Assembly (NCBI GenBank): GCA_027456925.1
Contig: DAIDTZ010000040.1
Coordinates: 1 to 5,148 of the forward strand
Length of the DNA stretch: 5,148 nucleotides
Direction of reading: 5' to 3'
DNA from: Nitrospirota bacterium
GTDB taxonomy: Bacteria; Nitrospirota; UBA9217
The notes under the pieces are model-generated. The model was not told the DNA's origin. It was given only the letters and a program-made list of their open reading frames with translations, and ran no database searches. Position numbers and translations under genes: made by a program. The stretch's first letter is position 1. Every line of letters begins with the position of its first letter. Of this stretch, positions 1 to 5,021 are shown in pieces.

Positions 1-1
1 T

Positions 2-142
2 CTGAACCTGAGGCTCGGCGAAGGGACCGGCGCGGCCCTCGGCATGTCGCTCGTCGAAGCGGGCGTAAAGATCCTCGGCGAAATGGCGACCTTTGCGGCT
101 GCAGGCGTGGCTGACAAGAAAGAGGAAACAGTAAAAAAATAA
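2..142 (+). CDS. cobT: Nicotinate-nucleotide--dimethylbenzimidazole phosphoribosyltransferase, C-terminal end (partial)
   Basis: Only the last 46 codons are in the window; the gene begins upstream. The reading frame gives LNLRLGEGTGAALGMSLVEA, then an ILGEMATF segment and a short Lys/Glu-rich tail before TAA. The RLGEGTGAAL block and the following EMATF are typical of the CobT C-terminus. CobT transfers phosphoribose from nicotinate mononucleotide to a benzimidazole base, making alpha-ribazole 5'-phosphate, the lower-ligand precursor of cobalamin. The Glu of GEGTG lies 40 residues from the end, which fits the catalytic Glu317 of the 356-residue Salmonella enzyme (family knowledge). The protein is expected to be cytosolic. 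It is followed after 69 bp by cobS, the next enzyme in the pathway, which supports the call. The lysine-rich end looks like a non-conserved tail. Confidence 0.9.
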   Translation: MNLRLGEGTGAALGMSLVEAGVKILGEMATFAAAGVADKKEETVKK

Positions 143-211
143 CAACGATGCCCGCAATCACTGAGGCGCCGTGAAAATGCCTTCTGTCCGGGTTCGGCCC
201 AACAACAAACT

Positions 212-982
212 ATGATTAAAAATTTTATAACAGCGCTGCAGTTCCTGACGATCTTTACGGTGAAGAAAAATCACACCGTCGAAGAGGGAGACCTGGCCAA
301 ATCCATGGTCTATTTCCCGGTAATCGGTTTTTTGATCGGCCTTCTGCTGGTCTATGCCGACAAGGTGTTTGAACTGATCGTGCTTCCCCAGACGATCGCC
401 ACGTTCCTGGTCATCATACTTTCGGTCCTGATCACCCGTGCGCTCCATGTCGACGGTTTGGCCGACACGCTCGACGGCCTGATGGGCGGCCGCGATCATC
501 AGTCCCGGCTTGCCATCATGAAGGACAGCAGGATCGGCACCGCTGGCGTCATCGGCATTCTCGGGACCCTCTTCATGAAATATCTTTGTCTTAATAATCT
601 GTTTGCAATCGACCGGGTTGGCGCCTTGCTGATCGCGCCGATGCTGGGCCGCTGGTCGCAGGCGTTCATGGTGTACCAGGCGAACTACGGCCGCGAAGAG
701 GGCATGGGCAGGGCGTTCGTGGGCCATCTCAGGTCCGGCAGCATGCTGGCGGTCTCCCTGATAGCGGTGTGCCTTTCGGCTTTTGTGGTCCTGCGGCTGG
801 ACCTGCGCTCGGTGTTCCTTTTTTTCAGTCTCATCACCGGTGTTTTGCTGCTGACCTTCCTGGGGAAGCGGTATCTCGTTCACAAACTCGGCGGCGTCAC
901 CGGCGACGCAATCGGCGCAATCAGTGAACTGAATGAAGTGCTCGTGTTTCTCATATTCATCGTCTTTTCGAGCGAAAGTTAG
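212..982 (+). CDS. cobS: Adenosylcobinamide-GDP ribazoletransferase (cobalamin synthase)
   Basis: 256 aa, close to the usual CobS length of about 250. This integral membrane enzyme joins adenosylcobinamide-GDP to alpha-ribazole (or its phosphate), the final assembly step of the cobalamin nucleotide loop. Signature stretches are visible: HVDGLADTLDGL at residues 79-90, SRLAIMKDSRIGTAG around 98-112, and GGVTGDAIGAISELNEV at 227-243. The acidic clusters in these stretches fit metal and nucleotide binding. Hydrophobic spans at about 33-50, 54-75, 109-125, 133-147, 175-194, 200-216 and 240-252 fit a multi-pass inner-membrane protein. The ATG at 212 is the only ordinary start in the frame after the upstream stop at 140-142, and no clear Shine-Dalgarno precedes it, so initiation may be weak or coupled. 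It is followed by cobC after 3 bp, clearly one transcript. cobU/cobP, which makes the GDP-activated substrate, is not in the window. Confidence 0.96.
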   Translation: MIKNFITALQFLTIFTVKKNHTVEEGDLAKSMVYFPVIGFLIGLLLVYADKVFELIVLPQTIATFLVIILSVLITRALHVDGLADTLDGLMGGRDHQSRLAIMKDSRIGTAGVIGILGTLFMKYLCLNNLFAIDRVGALLIAPMLGRWSQAFMVYQANYGREEGMGRAFVGHLRSGSMLAVSLIAVCLSAFVVLRLDLRSVFLFFSLITGVLLLTFLGKRYLVHKLGGVTGDAIGAISELNEVLVFLIFIVFSSES

Positions 983-985
983 GCC

Positions 986-1582
986 ATGCCCACGACGGTT
1001 TATCTCATGCGCCACGGCGAGGTGGCGAACGGCGGAGAAAAACGGTACAACGGCCACATGGACGTGGACATTACCGATAAGGGCGTCCAACAGATGCACC
1101 GGCTTGCGGAACTGCTTGCGGGAAAGAGCATCCAGGCCGTGTATTCGAGCGATCTTATCCGCTCGCGAAAAGGAGCGGAGATCATCTCCCAACGCGTCGG
1201 CATCGCTTCCACGCCGCTCTCCGAGCTGCGGGAACGGAGCGTCGGCGCCTGGGAAGGCTTCACCGTCGAAGAGATTAAAGCCCGCTTCCCCGACGAATAC
1301 GTCCTGTGGCGCGCCGACCTCCTGAACTATCGGCCGCCGTGCGGCGAATGCGTGCTTGATGTCCGGGACCGGATTTTACCGGTGTTTAAAAAACTGGTGT
1401 CCGCCCATCCCGGCCGGGAGATTGCCATGCTGCTTCACGGCGGCGTGAACCGCGTCATCCTGGCCGATGCCCTCGGCCTGGATATGATGCATTTGTTCCG
1501 GATGGACCAGACGTACGGCGCGCTGAACATCATTGATTACCACGAAGATGGAATAGCCGTGGTCAGGCTTTTGAACGGCTGA
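986..1582 (+). CDS. cobC: Alpha-ribazole phosphatase, histidine phosphatase superfamily
   Basis: 198 aa, normal for CobC. The protein opens with YLMRHGE, giving the phosphatase RHG signature with Arg9 and the phospho-accepting His10. SSDLIRSRKGAE (54-65) supplies the second conserved arginine. LRERSVGAWEG (81-91) carries the general-acid Glu, probably Glu83. A PPCGE stretch (117-121) resembles the family's PxGE motif, and LLHGGVNR (149-156) has the second catalytic His151. The family includes phosphoglycerate mutases, fructose-bisphosphatases and other phosphatases, so sequence alone does not fix the substrate. Its position 3 bp after cobS makes dephosphorylation of alpha-ribazole phosphate or cobalamin 5'-phosphate the best reading. 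It starts right behind the cobS stop (980-982) with only a weak AGG upstream, suggesting translational coupling. No intrinsic terminator is seen after its stop. Confidence 0.88.
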   Translation: MPTTVYLMRHGEVANGGEKRYNGHMDVDITDKGVQQMHRLAELLAGKSIQAVYSSDLIRSRKGAEIISQRVGIASTPLSELRERSVGAWEGFTVEEIKARFPDEYVLWRADLLNYRPPCGECVLDVRDRILPVFKKLVSAHPGREIAMLLHGGVNRVILADALGLDMMHLFRMDQTYGALNIIDYHEDGIAVVRLLNG

Positions 1583-1599
1583 ACGGGCCGGGAAAGCTG

Positions 1600-1628
1600 T
1601 TGACTTTGATTCTTTCTTGCCGTATTGT
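1600..1628 (+). promoter_or_regulatory. Sigma70-type promoter of the thi operon
   Basis: TTGACT at 1600-1605 matches five of six bases of the -35 consensus. TATTGT at 1623-1628 matches four of six of the -10. The spacer is exactly 17 bp. Transcription would start near 1635-1637, immediately upstream of the TPP aptamer, which is where a riboswitch promoter should lie. This is predicted by eye from motif and position. Confidence 0.72.
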
Positions 1629-1640
1629 TAAGCTGTAGAG

Positions 1641-1725
1641 CAGCTGGGGGAGCCGAATATGGCTGAGAGTCCTTTCCAGGACGACCCTTAGAACCTGATC
1701 CGGGTAGTGCCGGCGTAGGGAAGGC
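1641..1725 (+). promoter_or_regulatory. TPP riboswitch aptamer (THI element)
   Basis: The conserved THI-box blocks appear in order: CTGGGGGAGCC at 1644-1654, GGCTGAGA at 1661-1668, ACCCTTAGAACCTGATCCGG at 1684-1703, and GCCGGCGTAGGGA at 1709-1721. Pairings can be traced. GCC 1652-1654 pairs with GGC 1661-1663 (P3). GTCC 1669-1672 with GGAC 1679-1682 forms an accessory P3a-like hairpin. The GGGG run pairs with ACCC (P2). CCT 1694-1696 pairs with AGG 1717-1719 (P4), and CCGG 1700-1703 with CCGG 1710-1713 (P5). The CTGAGA segment is the known pyrimidine-binding element. P1 looks short (about GCT 1643-1645 with GGC 1723-1725). The L5 loop reads TAGTG where TAATG is usual. It controls the thiSGEC genes downstream, and the terminator that follows indicates that TPP switches transcription off. 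Confidence 0.96.
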
Positions 1726-1766
1726 GATGAGAACATCGAAAACGACCTTTCGTGCCGTATCCTTCC
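1719..1766 (+). promoter_or_regulatory. Candidate antiterminator pairing of the TPP riboswitch
   Basis: GGAAGG at 1719-1724, at the P4/P1 3' edge of the aptamer, is the exact reverse complement of CCTTCC at 1761-1766, which makes up the end of the terminator's 5' arm and its loop. Between them, CGATG 1725-1729 and CATCG 1734-1738 form a small hairpin with an AGAA loop. When TPP is absent, pairing of the two 6-base blocks would break the terminator; when TPP is bound, the aptamer holds GGAAGG and the terminator forms. The complementarity is seen directly; the switching is inferred. Confidence 0.5.
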
Positions 1767-1782
1767 GGATACGGTTTTTTTT
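1755..1782 (+). terminator. Rho-independent terminator of the TPP riboswitch expression platform
   Basis: A perfect 8-bp stem, CCGTATCC (1755-1762) with GGATACGG (1767-1774), closes a TTCC loop and is followed by eight Ts (1775-1782). It lies 30 bp after the TPP aptamer and about 60 bp before thiS. It is therefore the regulated attenuator of the thi operon rather than a gene-end terminator. It would also stop read-through from the cob genes. Confidence 0.9.
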
Positions 1783-1829
1783 GGCGAGTTTGCTGTTTCA
1801 GGACGTAAGGTGTTTTTCCCTGCGCACAG

Positions 1830-1835
1830 AAGGAG
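1830..1835 (+). promoter_or_regulatory. Ribosome binding site of thiS
   Basis: AAGGAG with a 6-nt spacer before the GTG at 1842. The TAG at 1836-1838 is in the thiS frame and leaves only one codon before the GTG, so this site and stop fix the non-ATG start. Confidence 0.85.
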
Positions 1836-1841
1836 TAGCGA

Positions 1842-2048
1842 GTGAATATCACGTTGAACGGTGAGATAAAGACCGTGCACGACAACATCACCGTCCTCGG
1901 GCTGCTCGAATTGCTCCAGATACAACACCAGCGAGTGGCTGTTGAACTGAATGAGTCTATTGTGAAAAAGGACAATTACGGCTCAACAGCGATCAAGAAC
2001 GGCGACATCCTGGAGGTTGTCAGTTTCATGGGTGGCGGAACAGTATAG
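1842..2048 (+). CDS. thiS: Sulfur carrier protein ThiS
   Basis: 68 aa starting at GTG, with AAGGAG six bases upstream and an in-frame stop at 1836-1838 that rules out any earlier start. ThiS is a small ubiquitin-like protein. Its C-terminal glycine is adenylated by ThiF and converted to a thiocarboxylate, which donates sulfur to the thiazole ring on ThiG. The N-terminus NITLNGE, the central VAVELNESIV strand region and the C-terminal GDILEVVSFMGGG (54-66) are typical of the family. Unusually, two residues (Thr67-Val68) follow the glycines; the textbook form ends exactly at Gly-Gly, so trimming would be needed. It is the first gene after the TPP riboswitch and is followed by thiG. No thiF is present in the window. 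The stop TAG overlaps the first unit of a heptad repeat array. Confidence 0.92.
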   Translation: MNITLNGEIKTVHDNITVLGLLELLQIQHQRVAVELNESIVKKDNYGSTAIKNGDILEVVSFMGGGTV

Positions 2049-2089
2049 TTCGTAGTTCAAGGTTCAGAGTTCAAGGTTCAGAGTTCGTA
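2048..2089 (+). repeat. Heptameric direct repeat array (GTTC every 7 bp) between thiS and thiG
   Basis: GTTC occurs at 2048, 2055, 2062, 2069, 2076 and 2083, exactly 7 bp apart, giving six units of the form GTTCNNN. Units 2 to 5 alternate GTTCAAG and GTTCAGA, so there is also a 14-bp period (2054-2067 repeated at 2068-2081). The first unit uses the final G of the thiS stop codon. The array ends 5 bp before the thiG ribosome site (AAGGAG, 2095-2100). No protein-coding role is likely. It resembles short tandemly repeated repetitive (STRR) sequences found between genes in some bacteria. Confidence 0.9.
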
Positions 2090-2107
2090 CAAACAAGGAG
2101 TGCAAAA

Positions 2108-2887
2108 ATGATCGACGACAAGCTTGTTATCGCGGGCATCGAATTTCAGTCCAGGCTCTGGGTCGGGACCGGCAAGTACAAGGATTTTGCGGAAACGAAA
2201 AAGGCCATCGAGGCCTCGGGCACCGATGTGGTGACCGTCTCGGTCCGGCGCGTGAACATCATCGACAAGAGCAAGGAGAACCTGCTCGATTACATCGATC
2301 CGAAGAAGTACAAGATCCTTCCCAATACCGCGGGCTGCTACACGGCCAAAGACGCCATCCGTACGGCCATGCTTGCCGCCGAGGCGGGGATCACGAAGCT
2401 CGTAAAGCTTGAGGTCATCGGCGACGACAAGACCCTTTTCCCGGACAATGAAGCAACGCTTGAAGCCGCGAAGGTGCTGGTGAAAGAGGGGCTGATCGTG
2501 CTGCCGTATATGAGCGACGACCCGATCATGGCAAAGAAGCTTGTCGATCTCGGCTGCCCGGCGGTCATGCCGCTTGCCGCGCCCATCGGTTCCGGTCTCG
2601 GCATCAGGAACCCCTATAACATCCGCATCATTATGGAAACCGTCAAGGTGCCGATTATCGTCGATGCCGGCGTGGGCACTGCCTCCGATGTCGCATTCGC
2701 CATGGAACTCGGCTGCGATGCGGTGCTCCTCAATACGGCGATTGCAGGCGCAAAGGACCCGATCGCCATGGCCGAGGCCATGAAGTATGGAGTGCTCGGC
2801 GGCAGGCTTGCGTATAAGGCGGGGCGGATCCCGAGGAAACTCTATGCCACGGCGAGCAGCCCGATCGAAGGGATGATCGGAAGCTGA
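2108..2887 (+). CDS. thiG: Thiazole synthase
   Basis: 259 aa, matching the usual ThiG length of about 255. This cytosolic TIM-barrel enzyme forms the thiazole phosphate of thiamin from 1-deoxy-D-xylulose 5-phosphate, dehydroglycine and ThiS thiocarboxylate. The N-terminal SRLWVGTGKY (15-24) and VTVSVRR (42-48) are family hallmarks. VKLEVIGD (99-106) contains Lys100, the residue that forms the imine with the sugar phosphate, and Glu102. Asp186 in IIVDAGVGTASD (184-195) fits the second acid-base residue. PLAAPIGSGLGIRNP (155-169) and LLNTAIAGAKDP, toward the end, complete the barrel and phosphate-binding loops. The ATG has AAGGAG (2095-2100) seven bases upstream. It lies between thiS, its sulfur donor, and thiE, which uses its product. 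The dehydroglycine-forming enzyme (ThiH or ThiO) is not in the window. Confidence 0.98.
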   Translation: MIDDKLVIAGIEFQSRLWVGTGKYKDFAETKKAIEASGTDVVTVSVRRVNIIDKSKENLLDYIDPKKYKILPNTAGCYTAKDAIRTAMLAAEAGITKLVKLEVIGDDKTLFPDNEATLEAAKVLVKEGLIVLPYMSDDPIMAKKLVDLGCPAVMPLAAPIGSGLGIRNPYNIRIIMETVKVPIIVDAGVGTASDVAFAMELGCDAVLLNTAIAGAKDPIAMAEAMKYGVLGGRLAYKAGRIPRKLYATASSPIEGMIGS

Positions 2888-2897
2888 TTGTCGGCAG

Positions 2898-2962
2898 GGT
2901 GCATAGGGCATAGCGCCGGCCTTCGGTTTACACTTTGCTCTCTGCTCCATGCACTATGCGCT
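2898..2962 (+). repeat. Inverted heptameric repeats between thiG and thiE, able to form an imperfect hairpin
   Basis: On the plus strand GCATAGG (2901-2907) and GCATAGC (2908-2914) lie in tandem. On the minus strand four units beginning GCA follow at 7-bp steps, seen on the plus strand as TGC at 2936, 2943, 2950 and 2957. The two sets face each other. GCATAG 2901-2906 pairs with CTATGC 2954-2959; after one mismatch GCAT 2908-2911 pairs with ATGC 2949-2952, with scattered further pairs to 2916/2944. G-U and G-C pairs extend the outer end to 2898/2962. The stem ends 4 bp before the GGAGG of thiE. It is not followed by a T run, so it is not a classic terminator. Confidence 0.75.
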
Positions 2963-2966
2963 GCGC

Positions 2967-2971
2967 GGAGG
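2967..2971 (+). promoter_or_regulatory. Ribosome binding site that selects the TTG start of thiE
   Basis: GGAGG with a 5-nt spacer to the TTG at 2977. The in-frame alternatives upstream, TTG 2935 and ATG 2956, have no Shine-Dalgarno and lie inside the inverted repeat, so this site decides the start. Confidence 0.75.
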
Positions 2972-2976
2972 TCTCA

Positions 2977-3633
2977 TTGCCCGTAGATTTCAAGCTCTAT
3001 CTGATCACCCACCGGAAACAGACAAGGATCCCGCTTTCTGCTGCAGTGCGGCTGGCGCTCGAAGGCGGCGTCCGGGCCATTCAGCTCAGGGAAAAGGACC
3101 TGCCCATACGGGAGTTGCTCGCCCTGTCGCAGGAGCTACGGGCGATGACAAAGGAGTTCGGCGCAAAGCTTTTTATTAACGACCAGGTGGACGTAGCCGT
3201 GGCTGTTGAGGCGGACGGAGTGCACCTCGGGCACGCGAGCATGCCCGCGGCAGCGGTCAGGAAAATCGTGGGCAACAAGCTGATGATCGGCGTCTCAACA
3301 CATAATGTCGAAGAGGCCCGGCTGGCCGAGTCGGCTGGCGCTGATTTTGTGACCTTCGGTCCCATTTACGAAACGCCGTCAAAGGCGCACCTGGGAGCGC
3401 CCGCAGGCCTCGATGCCCTGAAAAATGTAAAAAGAGCCGTCGATATCCCGATTTTTGCCCTGGGCGGCATAAAAGGGGGTAACATCGGCCATGTTTTATG
3501 GGCCGGCGCGTACGGCGTTTCGATGATATCGGCGATCTTTGGAGCCGATGATATCCGGAAAAAAGCAAAGAACATATCTGAACTGGTTAGAATCGTTGAC
3601 CGGTCTATCTGCGTTCAGTGCGGCCGCAGATAA
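2977..3633 (+). CDS. thiE: Thiamin-phosphate synthase (ThiE/TenI family)
   Basis: 218 aa from the TTG at 2977, chosen because GGAGG lies five bases upstream and the protein then begins directly with the first barrel strand (DFKLYLITHRK). Longer forms from TTG 2935 or ATG 2956 are possible but lack a ribosome site. ThiE couples HMP pyrophosphate to thiazole phosphate, making thiamin phosphate. Family features in order: IQLREKDL (35-42, substrate-binding Arg/Lys), LFINDQVDVA (65-74, with Asp69), ADGVHLG (79-85), GVSTHNVEEA (105-114), FGPIYETPSK (127-136), ALGGI (161-165) and GVSMISAIF (180-188). The usual second Mg-binding Asp after VHLG is absent; the sequence there is HAS. That change and the YET-PSK loop recall TenI, the thiazole tautomerase homologue. 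Operon position and the ThiE-like GVSMISAI end favour ThiE. The C-terminal end ICVQCGRR carries two cysteines of unknown meaning. Confidence 0.82.
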   Translation: MPVDFKLYLITHRKQTRIPLSAAVRLALEGGVRAIQLREKDLPIRELLALSQELRAMTKEFGAKLFINDQVDVAVAVEADGVHLGHASMPAAAVRKIVGNKLMIGVSTHNVEEARLAESAGADFVTFGPIYETPSKAHLGAPAGLDALKNVKRAVDIPIFALGGIKGGNIGHVLWAGAYGVSMISAIFGADDIRKKAKNISELVRIVDRSICVQCGRR

Positions 3634-3681
3634 TGGAACTCGGGAAATCAACGGGGAAGCGGAAACTCAGCGAGGTGCGGA

Positions 3682-5001
3682 ATGACTCAGATACTGGAAG
3701 CAAGAAAAGGGAACATCACCCCTGAGATGGAGGCCGTGGCCAGGGCCGAGAGTGTGAGTATTGCCCATGTTCTTGAAGGCGTGGCCAAGGGTACGATCGT
3801 CATCACGAGGAACAGCAGGCACACCTCCATCACGCCGCTCGGCGTCGGGAAGGGCTTGCGTACCAAGATCAATGCCAATATCGGGACCTCCAAGGACCGG
3901 ATGTCCATTGAAGACGAGATCGAGAAGCTCAAAGTGGCCGTTGCCGCAGGAGCAGACGCGGTCATGGACCTTTCCACAGGCGGACCGATCGTCGGGATCC
4001 GCAAGGAGATCCTGAAGCAGTCCACGGTCTCCATCGGCACCGTGCCGATCTACCAGGCAGCAGTTGAGACCGTAGAACAGGGGAAACCCATCGTCCAGAT
4101 GGACCCCGACCTCCTGTTCCGGGTGATCGAGCAGCAGGCCGAGGAGGGTGTGGACTTCGTGACCGTGCATTGCGGCGTGACCAGATCGAGCCTGGAGCGG
4201 CTGAAGAAACAGGGCAGGATCATGGATGTCGTCTCCCGGGGCGGCGCTTTCCATATCGAGTGGATCATCTACAACGATGCCGAGAACCCGCTCTACACGC
4301 AGTATGACCGGCTTATCGAGATCGCAAAAAAATACGACGTGACCCTTTCGCTGGGTGACGGCATGCGTCCGGGCTGTCTGGCCGACGCCACGGACCGGGC
4401 CCAGATCGAAGAACTGATCACCCTGGGCGAACTGCGGGACATTGCCCACGAGGCAGGGGTCCAGGTCATGATCGAGGGGCCGGGCCACGTGCCGATCAAC
4501 CAGGTCGAGACGAACATGAAGATCCAGAAGGAACTCTGCAAAGGCGCTCCGTTCTACGTGCTCGGTCCGCTCGTGACCGACGTTGCTCCGGGCTATGACC
4601 ACATCACCTCCGCTATCGGCGGCGCAATTGCCGGTGCGGCAGGCGCCGATTTCCTCTGCTATGTGACGCCTTCCGAGCACCTCCGCTTGCCGGACCTCGA
4701 CGATGTTCGCGAGGGGGTCATCGCCTCCCGGATCGCGGCACATGCCGCGGACATCGCGAAAGGCGTTCCCGGCGCAATGGACTGGGACAAGGAAATGGCG
4801 CGGCGGCGCAAGGCGCTCGACTGGAAAGGGCAGATCGAGCTTTCGATGAACCCCGAGCGGGCGCGCAAACTGCGTGAGTCGAGCATGCCGAAGGAAACGG
4901 ACGTCTGCACCATGTGCGGCGAGTTCTGCTCCATGAAGGGCATGAGCAAATATCTCAAGAAAGAAGACAGCACGAGCCGTCCCGCAAAGCGGGGCGTGTA
5001 A
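3682..5001 (+). CDS. thiC: Phosphomethylpyrimidine (HMP-P) synthase, short form
   Basis: 439 aa. ThiC is a radical-SAM [4Fe-4S] enzyme that rearranges aminoimidazole ribotide (AIR) into HMP phosphate, the pyrimidine half of thiamin. Conserved blocks: NANIGTS (64-70), MDLSTGG (95-101), SLGDGMRPGC (223-232), EGPGHVP (265-271), DVAPGYDHI (300-308) and YVTPSEHL (327-334). His269 and His333 are 64 residues apart, the same spacing as the zinc ligands His417 and His481 of the Caulobacter enzyme. The cluster cysteines are Cys409, Cys412 and Cys416 (CX2CX3C), one residue tighter than the CX2CX4C of E. coli-type ThiC. The protein lacks the long N-terminal domain of the roughly 630-residue E. coli form, as other short ThiC proteins do. 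ATG 3682 follows GAGGT by five bases. It ends the TPP-controlled thi gene run. A BzaF-type paralogue, which makes 5-hydroxybenzimidazole from AIR, cannot be fully excluded given the neighbouring cobT and cobS. Confidence 0.93.
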   Translation: MTQILEARKGNITPEMEAVARAESVSIAHVLEGVAKGTIVITRNSRHTSITPLGVGKGLRTKINANIGTSKDRMSIEDEIEKLKVAVAAGADAVMDLSTGGPIVGIRKEILKQSTVSIGTVPIYQAAVETVEQGKPIVQMDPDLLFRVIEQQAEEGVDFVTVHCGVTRSSLERLKKQGRIMDVVSRGGAFHIEWIIYNDAENPLYTQYDRLIEIAKKYDVTLSLGDGMRPGCLADATDRAQIEELITLGELRDIAHEAGVQVMIEGPGHVPINQVETNMKIQKELCKGAPFYVLGPLVTDVAPGYDHITSAIGGAIAGAAGADFLCYVTPSEHLRLPDLDDVREGVIASRIAAHAADIAKGVPGAMDWDKEMARRRKALDWKGQIELSMNPERARKLRESSMPKETDVCTMCGEFCSMKGMSKYLKKEDSTSRPAKRGV

Positions 5002-5021
5002 TTACGGAAAGGGACTGCGAA

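Noticed and set aside
143..211. Gap between cobT and cobS examined for a promoter, riboswitch or terminator
   Set aside because: No -35/-10 pair, no strong hairpin with a T run and no conserved riboswitch blocks were found in these 69 bp.
158..1192. Long minus-strand open frame of 344 codons opposite cobS and cobC
   Set aside because: The translation is rich in His, Arg, Asp and Gln with no family motif, as expected for the complement of GC-rich codons. It lies opposite two well-supported genes.
933..1325. Plus-strand 130-codon frame overlapping cobS and cobC
   Set aside because: It is out of frame with both genes, Arg/Ser/Pro rich, and both overlapped genes have clear catalytic motifs.
2917..2929. 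CCG-CGG stem followed by TTT after thiG as a possible terminator
   Set aside because: The stem is only about 3 bp with a three-T run, too weak for intrinsic termination, and downstream thi genes are evidently in the same operon.
2078..2950. Minus-strand open frame of 290 codons opposite thiG
   Set aside because: It covers thiG and the repeat regions, has no recognisable motif and low-quality composition; it is a shadow of thiG.
2935..2976. Extended N-terminus of thiE from TTG 2935 or ATG 2956
   Set aside because: It would add residues outside the ThiE barrel, has no ribosome site, and lies in the inverted heptad repeat. TTG 2977 has GGAGG at good spacing.
3633..3725. Short frame starting at an ATG that overlaps the thiE stop (TAATG)
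   Set aside because: It gives only about 30 codons, runs into thiC in another frame, and has no recognisable product.
3667..4743. Minus-strand open frame of 358 codons opposite thiC
   Set aside because: It is the antisense of a strongly conserved thiC, with no motif of its own.
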